A program made the translations under genes and the position numbers. Below are positions 1-7,997 of a DNA stretch of 64,000 nucleotides, in pieces. The DNA is taken from NCBI RefSeq assembly GCF_002943105.1, contig NZ_PTPZ01000002.1, positions 273,582 through 337,581 of the forward strand. The letters run 5' to 3'. The DNA is from Cloacibacterium normanense (GTDB lineage: Bacteria > Bacteroidota > Bacteroidia > Flavobacteriales > Weeksellaceae). Positions within the stretch are counted from its first letter, which is position 1, and every line of letters begins with the position of its first letter. The notes beneath the pieces are model-generated. The model was not told the DNA's origin. It was given only the letters and a program-made list of their open reading frames with translations, and made no database searches.

Positions 1-153
1 AATTTAGCTAATAAAATCAGAAAAACTGTAGGAATTATTCTGATTATTTTTAGTTTTTTCATCTTTCTGCAGAGTTATAAAAAATTCAATCAATTTGATA
101 AACGTTTAGAAGAAGCAGAAAGCAAAGAAATACTCTACCAAAAAGCAAAATGA
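1..153 (+). CDS. C-terminal end of a small membrane protein (partial)
   Basis: Open from the first base; the last 50 codons of a gene that starts before the window. The visible part has one hydrophobic segment (about residues 11-25 of the fragment, TVGIILIIFSFFIFL) followed by a charged helical tail rich in Lys and Glu. Its TGA overlaps the ATG of the next gene (ATGA), so the two are probably translationally coupled. I do not recognise the family from this tail. Confidence 0.6.
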   Translation, partial: NLANKIRKTVGIILIIFSFFIFLQSYKKFNQFDKRLEEAESKEILYQKAK

Positions 154-1082
154 AAAATATTATTTTTCCTAAAAATTTAAAAAAAGGTGACCAAATAGCC
201 ATTATTTCTCCTGCAGGATTTGTGGAAGAAACATCACTTCAGAGCACCATCAATTTGATAAAATCAAAAGGCTACGAACCTATTCTTGGTAAAAATACTC
301 TTGGAAAATTTGAAAACGGTTACAATTATTCAGGAACCGAAAAAGAAAGAATTCAGGATTTAAATTGGGCTTTCAATAATCCAGAAATTTCAGCAATTTG
401 GGCTTCTAGAGGTGGTTATGGTTGTCAGCATTTATTGAGACACCTCAAACTTTCAGAATTCAGACAAAATCCGAAATGGTATATTGGTTATTCTGATAAT
501 ACAGTGATTAACAGTTATTTACTTAAAAATAATTTCTCTTCTATTCACGGACAAACCATTAAAACAGCAAGTTTCGGGGTTTCTGAAGGAAGCTATGAAG
601 ACATTTTCAAAATTTTAGAAGGAAAAAAAATTCAATATTCCGTAGAAAAACATCAACTTAATAAAAATGGAAAAGCTGAAGGAGAACTCATTGGTGGAAA
701 TTTAGCTTTGATTTATGCCCTTTTAGGAACGCCATATTCATTTGATTTCAAAGATAAAATTCTTTTCATAGAAGACATTGGCGAGAATTTTTATGCACTC
801 GATAGAATGTTAATAAGTCTTGATTTAGCAGGAGTTTTCAGAAAAATTAAGGGATTAATCATCGGCGGAATGACCAATATGGGCGATGCAAAAGAAAACA
901 AAAACTATGATGAACCTTTCGATGAATTTGCCTATGAAATCATTGCTCAAAGAATAAAAAAATACAACTTCCCTACTCTTTTTGGCTTTCCAAATGGACA
1001 TATTTTTGATAACAGACCTTTAATTATAGGAAGTAAGGTAAAGATGGAAGTTGAGGAAAAAGGATTAGTAAAAATTTTATAA
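150..1082 (+). CDS. LD-carboxypeptidase (peptidase family S66)
   Basis: Serine peptidase of the LdcA type, which removes the terminal D-alanine from cytoplasmic muropeptide tetrapeptides during cell-wall recycling. At 310 residues it is full length. The nucleophile motif GYSDNT places Ser115; the other triad residues fit Glu208 in FIEDIGE and His284 in PNGHIFDN, the spacing of the family. No signal peptide is present, in line with a cytoplasmic enzyme. It begins inside the stop codon of the preceding small membrane protein and is followed 67 nt later by a YraN gene. The family call is firm; the substrate is inferred from the family. Confidence 0.92.
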   Translation: MKNIIFPKNLKKGDQIAIISPAGFVEETSLQSTINLIKSKGYEPILGKNTLGKFENGYNYSGTEKERIQDLNWAFNNPEISAIWASRGGYGCQHLLRHLKLSEFRQNPKWYIGYSDNTVINSYLLKNNFSSIHGQTIKTASFGVSEGSYEDIFKILEGKKIQYSVEKHQLNKNGKAEGELIGGNLALIYALLGTPYSFDFKDKILFIEDIGENFYALDRMLISLDLAGVFRKIKGLIIGGMTNMGDAKENKNYDEPFDEFAYEIIAQRIKKYNFPTLFGFPNGHIFDNRPLIIGSKVKMEVEEKGLVKIL

Positions 1083-1149
1083 ACCACAGTGAAACAGAGA
1101 ATTCACATTGTTCACAGTGAAAACTCGGAGCTCTCTGTGTTTAAATATT

Positions 1150-1521
1150 ATGGCAGAACACAATGATTTTGGCAAACTCGCAGAAGAATTGGCAGAGCAA
1201 TTTTTAGTCGAAAAAAACTATAAAATCTTAGCCAAAAACTTTCGTTTTCAAAAAGCAGAAGTAGATATCATTACAGAATTTGATGGGAAAATCGTAGTGA
1301 TAGAAGTAAAAGCGAGAGGAACAGATATTTTTATGGAACCTCATGAAGCGGTGACCAAAAAGAAAATTAAATCCATCGTTTCTGCCACAGACGAATACCT
1401 AAAATCTCTAAATATAGACAAAGAAGTGAGGTTTGATATTATTTCTGTCCTTCCAGACGAAACAGGAAAACTTAAAATTTCACATTTAGAAGACGCTTTT
1501 GAAGCATTTGATGCAAATTAA
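1150..1521 (+). CDS. YraN/UPF0102 family nuclease-like protein
   Basis: A 123-residue protein with the Holliday-junction-resolvase-like fold of UPF0102. It shows the usual core: an acidic pair in AEVDII (Glu37, Asp39) and the strand VVIEVKAR with Glu52 and Lys54, the ExK motif of this nuclease fold. The ATG at 1150 (MAEHNDFG) is chosen because family members begin just before the helix GKLAEELAEQFL; an upstream in-frame ATG at 1108 would add 14 residues unlike the family. Biological role is unproven for the family. It sits between cell-wall and metabolic genes with short spacers. Confidence 0.85.
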   Translation: MAEHNDFGKLAEELAEQFLVEKNYKILAKNFRFQKAEVDIITEFDGKIVVIEVKARGTDIFMEPHEAVTKKKIKSIVSATDEYLKSLNIDKEVRFDIISVLPDETGKLKISHLEDAFEAFDAN

Positions 1522-1543
1522 AAATAAATCTATCAACTATAAA

Positions 1544-2293
1544 ATGAAAACAATATTCATCACCGGTGCAACTTCAGGAATTGGAAAAGCTACCGCAGAA
1601 ACTTTTGCTAAACAAGGTCATAGATTAATCATTTGTGGTCGTAGAAAAGAAGTTTTAGAGCAATTACAAATCGAATTAAGCAATATTACAGAAGTGTACA
1701 GTTTGGTTTTTGATGTAAGAAACCAAGAAGAAGTAGAAAATGCCATCCATTCACTTCCAGAAGAATGGAAAAACATAGATGTTTTGGTGAATAATGCAGG
1801 AAATGCTCATGGTTTAGAATCTATTTCCGAAGGAAATATTGCAGATTGGGATGCGATGATGGACGGAAATGTAAAAGGACTGCTTTATGTTTCTCAACCG
1901 ATTATTAAAATCATGAAAGCGAGAAATACAGGACATATTATCAATATTTCTTCGGTTGCTGCGAGACAAACGTATGCAAATGGTGTGGTATATTGTGCAT
2001 CAAAACGCGCTGTAGACGTTATTTCCGAAGGAATGCGTTTAGAACTTACAGAATTTGGAATCAAAGTGACTAATATACAACCAGGAGCAGTAGAAACTGA
2101 TTTTTCTAAAGTAAGATTTAAAGGAGATGAAAAACGTGCTGCAACTGTTTATGCGGGTTATGAAGCACTGAAAGCAGAAGATATTGCAGATGCGATTTCG
2201 TATTGTGTAAATGCACCAGAAAGAGTTTCTATTGCAGAATTATGCATTTATCCAAAAGCACAAGCAGAACCGAGAACGATTCACCGTAAATAA
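1544..2293 (+). CDS. SDR family NAD(P)-dependent oxidoreductase (YdfG-like)
   Basis: Classical short-chain dehydrogenase of 249 residues. The Rossmann motif TGATSGIG is at residues 7-14, NNAG at 83-86, and the catalytic Ser137, Tyr150 and Lys154 are in NISS and YCASK. Closest in look to the YdfG group (NADP-dependent 3-hydroxy acid / serine dehydrogenases), but substrate cannot be read from sequence. The start at 1544 (MKTIFITGA) is taken because the cofactor motif must lie near the N-terminus; the longer frame from 1499 overlaps the end of yraN. Confidence 0.9.
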   Translation: MKTIFITGATSGIGKATAETFAKQGHRLIICGRRKEVLEQLQIELSNITEVYSLVFDVRNQEEVENAIHSLPEEWKNIDVLVNNAGNAHGLESISEGNIADWDAMMDGNVKGLLYVSQPIIKIMKARNTGHIINISSVAARQTYANGVVYCASKRAVDVISEGMRLELTEFGIKVTNIQPGAVETDFSKVRFKGDEKRAATVYAGYEALKAEDIADAISYCVNAPERVSIAELCIYPKAQAEPRTIHRK

Positions 2294-2302
2294 TTTGTTG
2301 AT

Positions 2303-2334
2303 TTGTTAATGTGATGATTCGTTGATTATCTTTG
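2303..2334 (+). promoter_or_regulatory. Bacteroidetes-type promoter of tsaB, inside an inverted repeat
   Basis: TTG at 2303-2305, 21 nt spacer, TATCTTTG at 2327-2334: a full match to the TTG-N17-23-TAnnTTTG consensus. The start codon of tsaB is at 2380. An 11-bp perfect inverted repeat, AATGTGATGAT (2308-2318) and ATCATCACATT (2348-2358), flanks the -7 box. Confidence 0.7.
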
Positions 2335-2379
2335 CAAAAATTATCACATCATCACATTTTCAAATTACCACATCAAAAA

Positions 2380-3051
2380 ATGAAAATCCTCCATATAGAA
2401 ACCTCGTCTAAAAACTGTTCAGTTGCTATTTCTGATGGCGAAGAATTATTATGTCTTTGCGAAGAAGTTTCAGAAAACTATAAACAGTCAGAATCGCTAC
2501 ACACTTTTGTAGAATGGGCTTTAGAAGGCGCAGAAATTTCTTTGAAAGATATTGAAGCAGTTTCATTAGGAAAAGGTCCAGGTTCTTACACCGGTCTCAG
2601 AATTGGCGCAGCTTCGGCAAAAGGTTTTTGTTATGGACTGAAAGTTCCTCTCATTGCTGTCAATTCTCTGGAAACGATGATAGAGCCGTTTTTAGGTCAA
2701 AACTATGATATAATCATTCCATTAATCGATGCGAGAAGAATGGAGGTTTATTGCGCCGTTTTTGATGGAAATTCAGGGGAGATGTTGACGGAGACAGAAG
2801 CAAAAATCTTAGACGAACAATCTTTCAAAGAATTAGAAGGTAAAAAAATCCTTTTCGTAGGAGATGGCGCCAAAAAAGCGCAAGAGATTTTACAAATTTC
2901 GGGAGCAGATTTTAACGAAAATGTGTATCCATCTGCGAAATATCTCATCAAAAAATCGGTGGAGAAATTCAACCGACAAGATTTTGAAGACGTGGCGTAT
3001 TTCGAGCCGTTTTATTTAAAAGATTTCCACGGGGTAAAGAAAAAATCTTAA
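2380..3051 (+). CDS. tsaB: tRNA threonylcarbamoyladenosine biosynthesis protein TsaB
   Basis: ASKHA-fold protein that partners TsaD in forming the t6A modification at position 37 of ANN-decoding tRNAs. 223 residues, the usual length. It opens with the strand MKILHIETSS and carries the family signature GPGSYTGLR at residues 66-74. An in-frame ATG at 2332 would overlap the -7 box, so the ATG at 2380 is preferred. Upstream lies a well-formed promoter; downstream there is a 179-bp spacer before a convergent gene. Confidence 0.93.
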   Translation: MKILHIETSSKNCSVAISDGEELLCLCEEVSENYKQSESLHTFVEWALEGAEISLKDIEAVSLGKGPGSYTGLRIGAASAKGFCYGLKVPLIAVNSLETMIEPFLGQNYDIIIPLIDARRMEVYCAVFDGNSGEMLTETEAKILDEQSFKELEGKKILFVGDGAKKAQEILQISGADFNENVYPSAKYLIKKSVEKFNRQDFEDVAYFEPFYLKDFHGVKKKS

Positions 3052-3074
3052 TCTTTAATCCTTCCTATTTATCA

Positions 3075-3217
3075 CGCAAAGATTTCTTAAAAATTGGTAT
3101 AAAATTAAGATAGCAAAGAAGCGAATAAATTCGCCTTTTAAGCGATAGCTTTTTCATTCGCAAAATCGAAAAAACTTTGCTCACTCTGTTAAAGATTGTA
3201 AAAATTTAAGCTTTGCG
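3075..3217. repeat. Intergenic inverted repeat with CGCAAAG / CTTTGCG ends
   Basis: The spacer between convergent tsaB and porW has arms CGCAAAG (3075-3081) and CTTTGCG (3211-3217), with further GCAAAG and CTTTGC copies between. Spacers with repeated CGCAAAG are common in Flavobacteriia genomes. No coding capacity is seen. Confidence 0.45.
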
Positions 3218-3230
3218 CTGAGAAAACTGC

Positions 3231-5696
3231 TTATTTTTTAGGTTTTAAATCTTTTGGTTGCAGCGGATCATCTTGTTGCATTTCTTGCAAATTCCTTTGT
3301 TTAGAATTATTTTGCTGAATTCTTTCAGGATTTGTAGAGCTAGAATTCACATTCTGTGGCGCAAATGCTGGTTCATTTTTCGGTGAAATAGGATTTCCGT
3401 TATCATCGAACTGTTCAACTTTTATATCGCTTTTCAGATATTGAAGCATTTCCTTTGCTTTTATACCTTCAGGAGTTTTCGCATAATTCAGCATTAATTG
3501 TTCTAACTGAAGAATCATGATTTCTTTTCCTGCAGTTTTTCCTGTGTTAAAGGCATTCAACAAGATAAATTTAGGAACCAAAACATCTTTTGGATATTTC
3601 TGTAAAGTTTCTTCAATCAATTTTTTAGAATCATCAAATTTTTCTTCGGAGTAAAGAGCAAAAGCTTGTGTATAGATTTTTTCTACTTCAGAATCAGACG
3701 TGGTGAAATCTGCTTTCTTAGGGTTTTTCACAAATTCCGCATAAGAAGTGTAAGGATATTTCTCTAAAATCAACTGTTTCGCACGTTCTGCAGCACTCGG
3801 ATTTTTCTCATAATTCATAGAGAAAATCTGATACAATGCTTGCAATTCCGTTTCTTCATCAGTCTTAGAATCTACCAAATCGTACAATGTTTTGGTGGCT
3901 AAAGAAGTATTAGAAAAGAAGTTTTCATACATTCTTCCCAGACCAAGACTTGCCGTATCTCTGTCTTTTTTGAGCGCTAAAATTTCTTCTGTTTTGGTCG
4001 GAATTTTTTCAATGTAGAAATCCGGTTCATATCTTCTAGGATCTGGAGCAGCCGTAATTCCGAGTGCTTCATTTTTAAGATCTTCTATAGAATTCATTTT
4101 GGTAGAAGTTCGCCAGTTGTCTGTAAGCGCTCTATTTCCCCAGATTTGCTTAAATTCTTTTTCGCCTTTAGAAATATTGGCTTGATTGGCAAAATAGAAG
4201 CCTTTACTTCCATTAAAATCCAAGAAAGAATTGTTGTTGTCTGTATTTCCTAATAAGGCAAAATCTACGGTTTCTACTCTATTTTTGCTTTCTTTTTCTG
4301 CTTTTTTACGTTCCAATTCTTCCTTTGCTTCTTTGGCTTTTATGCCTTCAATATGTTTGTTAAAAAAGGCAATTCGCTCATCATTAGACATTTTAGTAAG
4401 TTTCAGAATGCTGTCATTCTTTTTGATGAGATAATAATTTTTAGAAATGTCTTTTATGTTTTCGGTAAGCGATTTCAGTTCTTCTTTTGCAGGGGCATAA
4501 TTCATTGCGGCATAAGCAGAATCGTAATAAACACCAGCGCTTAAGTAATCATTATCTTCGAAAAACTTTTTCCCGATTTCATAGTAAGCCAAACCTCTTA
4601 CTTGAGGATCAGATACTTTTTCTTTAATAGATTTCTGGAAAAATTCTTGCGCTTCTTCCTTTTTACCAGCTTTTTTCGCCATTAAACCTAGTGCATAATA
4701 GAATTCATTTTTTCTAGAAGCATAGGTTCCTTTTTTACTAATTTTTTCCAAATATTCTTTTGCGCCTTCGTAATCATCATCTTTTCCATTGAATGTTTTG
4801 GCGATTTCTACTTGAGATTTTACTTCAAATTCAAAATTTCTGGCGTTTTTATAAGCGGTGACAAAACTTTCTCTCGCTTCTTCATTTTTGCCAAGATTGG
4901 CAAGGATTTGTCCACGAAGAAAAGCAATTCTGCTTCTTAATTTTTTGTTTTTATTGAGTTTATACGCACTTTCTAATTCTGTTACAGCTTCTTCCTTTTT
5001 ACCAGCGTTTAAAAGCATTTCCGAATAGAAAATACTCAGTAATTTTTTCTCAGATTTTTTGAGTTTTTTATTTTCTTTCAACTCACGGAAGGTTTCATCT
5101 GCACGGTAATAGTCCTTCATTTTTCCGTAAGTGTAGGCTTCGTAAACTTTGGCTAAAGAAAGTCTCTTGTCTTTTTTATAAATTTTTTGAACTGTATTTA
5201 GTGCGTCAAGCGCTTCTAAAGGCTTATTTTGGAACAATCTTGCTTTTGCTAAAACAAGATAAGCATCAAAAATAGTTTTGTTTTTTTCTTCGCCCTTAAA
5301 CATCATCGAATGTTTATCAATGGCTTTTTGAGCCTTCAATTCTGCGATTTCTAAAATACTTAATCTGGTAGGATTTAAGACTGCGGTTTGGTTATTTTCA
5401 TTATCCGAACCTCTAAAAGGTAGCCCATTTTCATTATCAGAAACACCTAAATTTTCCATTTGAGCAGAAGAAATTTGCTCTTCATAAGTGAGTAATTTAA
5501 TGTAAGGCGCATGAAAATTATCTCGATAAGATTTATCTCGCTGTTTTAATTCGGCATTGAGCGCTTCTTCTCCATTGAACAAAACATTGTAAAAAGTGGT
5601 GAAATCTTGATATTTACGGTTCAAATAGCCATCTTTTCTTGGCGAACAAGCCAAAAAAACTGCAGAACCTAAAGCGAGAAGTATATATTTTTTCAT
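3231..5696 (-). CDS. porW: PorW/SprE-like tetratricopeptide lipoprotein (type IX secretion / gliding)
   Basis: A lipoprotein of 821 residues: N-terminal MKKYILLALGS, hydrophobic stretch and the lipobox LACS with Cys17. The mature N-terminus (KDGYLNRKYQDFTTFYNVLFNG) resembles the SprE/PorW family, which is needed for type IX secretion and, in gliders, motility. About residues 120-480 are helical TPR-like repeats (many A..Y/F..AL patterns); the tail from about 780 is Pro/Gln/Asn-rich. The true start at 5696 is shown by the signal peptide; the reading frame stays open to 5879 but that extension runs into maf. Family assignment rests on the N-terminal block and architecture. Confidence 0.75.
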   Translation of the reverse strand: MKKYILLALGSAVFLACSPRKDGYLNRKYQDFTTFYNVLFNGEEALNAELKQRDKSYRDNFHAPYIKLLTYEEQISSAQMENLGVSDNENGLPFRGSDNENNQTAVLNPTRLSILEIAELKAQKAIDKHSMMFKGEEKNKTIFDAYLVLAKARLFQNKPLEALDALNTVQKIYKKDKRLSLAKVYEAYTYGKMKDYYRADETFRELKENKKLKKSEKKLLSIFYSEMLLNAGKKEEAVTELESAYKLNKNKKLRSRIAFLRGQILANLGKNEEARESFVTAYKNARNFEFEVKSQVEIAKTFNGKDDDYEGAKEYLEKISKKGTYASRKNEFYYALGLMAKKAGKKEEAQEFFQKSIKEKVSDPQVRGLAYYEIGKKFFEDNDYLSAGVYYDSAYAAMNYAPAKEELKSLTENIKDISKNYYLIKKNDSILKLTKMSNDERIAFFNKHIEGIKAKEAKEELERKKAEKESKNRVETVDFALLGNTDNNNSFLDFNGSKGFYFANQANISKGEKEFKQIWGNRALTDNWRTSTKMNSIEDLKNEALGITAAPDPRRYEPDFYIEKIPTKTEEILALKKDRDTASLGLGRMYENFFSNTSLATKTLYDLVDSKTDEETELQALYQIFSMNYEKNPSAAERAKQLILEKYPYTSYAEFVKNPKKADFTTSDSEVEKIYTQAFALYSEEKFDDSKKLIEETLQKYPKDVLVPKFILLNAFNTGKTAGKEIMILQLEQLMLNYAKTPEGIKAKEMLQYLKSDIKVEQFDDNGNPISPKNEPAFAPQNVNSSSTNPERIQQNNSKQRNLQEMQQDDPLQPKDLKPKK

Positions 5697-5773
5697 GGAG
5701 TGTTTTAATAACTGAAATTGCCACAATTTATTGTGATTGAGGCGAAAAACATTCAGTAAAAATAAGGAATTTT

Positions 5774-6334
5774 TTAGAAACCTAAATCTTTTAAAGTTTC
5801 GTAAACCAAATGTGTAGGCAATCCCATAATCGTGTAAAAACTGCCGTTGATTTTTGAGATTTTTGCCATGCCTAACCATTCCTGAATTCCGTAGCTTCCT
5901 GCTTTGTCAAAAGGATGATAATTTTCGATGTAAAAATTGATTTCTTGGTCAGTAATTTCTGAAAATTCTACATCTGCTACATCAGTTTTAGTGATGATTT
6001 TTTCATTAGTTTTAAATGAAACTGCGGTGTAAACCTGATGTGTTTTCCCCGACAAATGTTGAAGCATTTCTACCGCTTCTTCCCTATTTTTAGGCTTTCC
6101 GAGAACTTTTCCTTCAAAGGTAACAATCGTGTCAGAAGTGAGTAACACTTCATCTTTTTGTAGATTTTGGTAAGCATCTGCTTTGAGTTCAGAAAGGTAT
6201 CCTGCAATATTTTCTACGGGTAAATTTTCTGGAAAAACTTCGTCACAATCTATAGAAACCACCTCAAAATCAAAACCTAAACTTTGTAAAAGTTCCTTTC
6301 TTCTGGGTGAATTAGAGCCGAGTAATATTTTCAT
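5774..6334 (-). CDS. maf: Maf-like nucleoside triphosphate pyrophosphatase
   Basis: House-cleaning pyrophosphatase of 186 residues that hydrolyses non-canonical or excess nucleoside triphosphates. The signature GSNSPRRKELL is at residues 6-16 and the catalytic Asp is likely Asp68 in LTSDTIV. It lies 77 nt upstream of porW on the same strand. Directly in front of its ATG, separated by only 4 nt, is a run of twelve heptamers (TAAAATC in the sense of transcription), so its translation-initiation region is made of simple repeat. Confidence 0.9.
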   Translation of the reverse strand: MKILLGSNSPRRKELLQSLGFDFEVVSIDCDEVFPENLPVENIAGYLSELKADAYQNLQKDEVLLTSDTIVTFEGKVLGKPKNREEAVEMLQHLSGKTHQVYTAVSFKTNEKIITKTDVADVEFSEITDQEINFYIENYHPFDKAGSYGIQEWLGMAKISKINGSFYTIMGLPTHLVYETLKDLGF

Positions 6335-6338
6335 TTAC

Positions 6339-6422
6339 GATTTTAGATTTTAGATTTTAGATTTTAGATTTTAGATTTTAGATTTTAGATTTTAGATTTT
6401 AGATTTTAGATTTTAGATTTTA
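6339..6422. repeat. Heptanucleotide tandem repeat, (GATTTTA)x12
   Basis: Twelve uninterrupted copies of GATTTTA (84 bp) on the plus strand, seen directly. On the minus strand it reads TAAAATC repeated and ends 4 nt before the maf start codon. Such a perfect array can change copy number by replication slippage. Confidence 0.97.
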
Positions 6423-6505
6423 AAAAGATATATAATTTACAACTTTTAATACAAACAGGAAAATTGTTTTCACTTTTTACTCTCCAATTCTACAAACTCT
6501 CCCAC

Positions 6506-7024
6506 TTAAATAGACTGCGTATCATCATCAATCCAAGTTCCTTGCACTTTCATGACTTGCTCTATCACGTCTCTTACAGCGCCTCTTCCACCATAAATAG
6601 GAGAAATATAGTCCGAAATTTCTTTTACTTCTGCCACAGAATTGGGCGGACAAGCCGAAATTCCAGAAATTTTCATCATTTTGATGTCTGGAATATCATC
6701 TCCCATCGTAAGAATTTCTTCGTTTTGAAGATTGTATTTGGCTTTAAACTCTTCGAATTTTTCTAATTTATGATGCACTTTTGCATAATAATCAGTAATG
6801 CCTAAATAATGAATTCTGTGACGAACCATGGGATCATCTCCACCGGTAATCACGCAGATTTTATAGTTTTTTTTCAATGCTTTTACCACTGCAAAACCAT
6901 CTAAAACATTCATTACTCTGCACATATTTCCTTCTGGTAAAAGATAAACGCTACCGTCTGTGAAAACGCCGTCTACATCAAAAACAAAGGCTTTTATATT
7001 TTTTAATTTTTCTAAATGACTCAT
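6506..7024 (-). CDS. kdsC: KdsC-like 3-deoxy-D-manno-octulosonate 8-phosphate phosphatase
   Basis: HAD-superfamily phosphatase of the compact, cap-less KdsC type (172 residues), acting in Kdo synthesis for lipopolysaccharide. Motif I FDVDGVFTDG supplies Asp16 and Asp18, motif II is around VITGG (59-62), and the Mg-binding GDDIPD is at 108-113. It is followed by the repeat and maf on the same strand and preceded by a DUF2520 gene, a common flavobacterial order. Sialic-acid phosphatases of the same fold cannot be fully excluded. Confidence 0.88.
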   Translation of the reverse strand: MSHLEKLKNIKAFVFDVDGVFTDGSVYLLPEGNMCRVMNVLDGFAVVKALKKNYKICVITGGDDPMVRHRIHYLGITDYYAKVHHKLEKFEEFKAKYNLQNEEILTMGDDIPDIKMMKISGISACPPNSVAEVKEISDYISPIYGGRGAVRDVIEQVMKVQGTWIDDDTQSI

Positions 7025-7106
7025 ATTTTCTATGTTGTAAAGTTGTAAAACCGCTAAGTTGTAAAGTTGTAAAAAATACGATTAACGACTTTACAAATAA
7101 GCGATT

Positions 7107-7862
7107 TTACTCAAAATGATACATTTTCTTTATCGATTCGTTTAAGGTTTTATAGATTTTTAGTTTTTCTTCATCGGTTAATAAAGATTCATGAAGCTTC
7201 AGCACTTTTTCATCATTTCTAATAGCAGGTCCAGTTTGTGCCAATTTTGGTTCTAATTCATGTATTTTTTGGGTAGTTTCGTCAATCAATGGCAAAAAAT
7301 AATCAAACGGAATGTTTTGACTGTCAGAAATTTCCTTGGCTCTCGCGTACAAATGATTCACAAAATTACAAGCAAAAACCGCCGTCAAATGAATGTATTT
7401 TCGTTTTTCATCATTGGCAATTATTACATTTTTAGAAATTTTGGAAGCCAAATTTTTCAAAATTTCTTCATCATTTTCATTTTCTGCATCTATGAAAAAT
7501 GGAATTTTAGAATAGTCTAAATTTTTAGATTTTGAAAACGTTTGAAGCGGATAAAAAACTGATTTTCTGTAATTTCCACTCAATGCTTCACGTGAAACAG
7601 AACCAGAAGTATGCGCTACCAAAGCATTTTCATTTTTGATGAGTGATGAAACTTCAGCAATCGAAGAATCACTTACCGAAATAATGTACAAATCAGCATC
7701 AGCAAGCGTTTCCGTAGAAAAAGGAATGGAAAATTGCTCAGAAATTTTCTGAAGTTCGGTGGTATTTCTTCCAAAAATTTGAGAAATAGGAATTTGAGCT
7801 TCTGTAAAAGCTTTTGCTAAGTGAAATGCCACATTTCCAGAACCGATGAGTACAATTTGCAT
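7107..7862 (-). CDS. DUF2520 Rossmann-like dehydrogenase-family protein
   Basis: A 251-residue protein with an N-terminal NAD(P)-binding fold (GSGNVA at 7-12) and the DUF2520 helical C-terminal domain, an arrangement like 6-phosphogluconate and F420-dependent dehydrogenases. Substrate unknown. A TATCTTTG box lies 4 nt upstream of its ATG, suggesting a leaderless mRNA. Downstream on the same strand come kdsC, maf and porW. Confidence 0.85.
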   Translation of the reverse strand: MQIVLIGSGNVAFHLAKAFTEAQIPISQIFGRNTTELQKISEQFSIPFSTETLADADLYIISVSDSSIAEVSSLIKNENALVAHTSGSVSREALSGNYRKSVFYPLQTFSKSKNLDYSKIPFFIDAENENDEEILKNLASKISKNVIIANDEKRKYIHLTAVFACNFVNHLYARAKEISDSQNIPFDYFLPLIDETTQKIHELEPKLAQTGPAIRNDEKVLKLHESLLTDEEKLKIYKTLNESIKKMYHFE

Positions 7863-7866
7863 AGAG

Positions 7867-7874
7867 CAAAGATA
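7867..7874 (-). promoter_or_regulatory. -7 box 4 nt from the DUF2520 start codon
   Basis: TATCTTTG on the minus strand, followed by CTCT and then ATG. A transcription start about 7 nt after the box centre would fall on the start codon. No good -33 TTG is seen. Confidence 0.6.
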
Positions 7875-7944
7875 AGAAATACAAGTATTTATTGAGATTA
7901 AAATTTAAACATTAAGTCTCTATTAAGGGATTAAGTTCATTAAG

Positions 7945-7963
7945 AAAACATCTAAGATGTTTT
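7945..7963 (-). terminator. Possible terminator after the GT9 gene
   Basis: AAAACATC, loop TAA, GATGTTTT: an 8-bp stem 35 nt beyond the GT9 stop codon. Low GC in the stem makes it weak. The rest of the 7863-7997 spacer shows only AT-rich sequence. Confidence 0.4.
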
Positions 7964-7997
7964 AAAAAAATTAATAAAACTATGAATTAACTTAAAT

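Noticed and set aside
5697-5879. N-terminal extension of the PorW gene up to 5879
   Set aside because: It overlaps maf and precedes a clear lipoprotein signal peptide starting at 5696.
6339-6422. Possible CRISPR-like array
   Set aside because: Units are 7 bp with no spacers between, so a simple tandem repeat.
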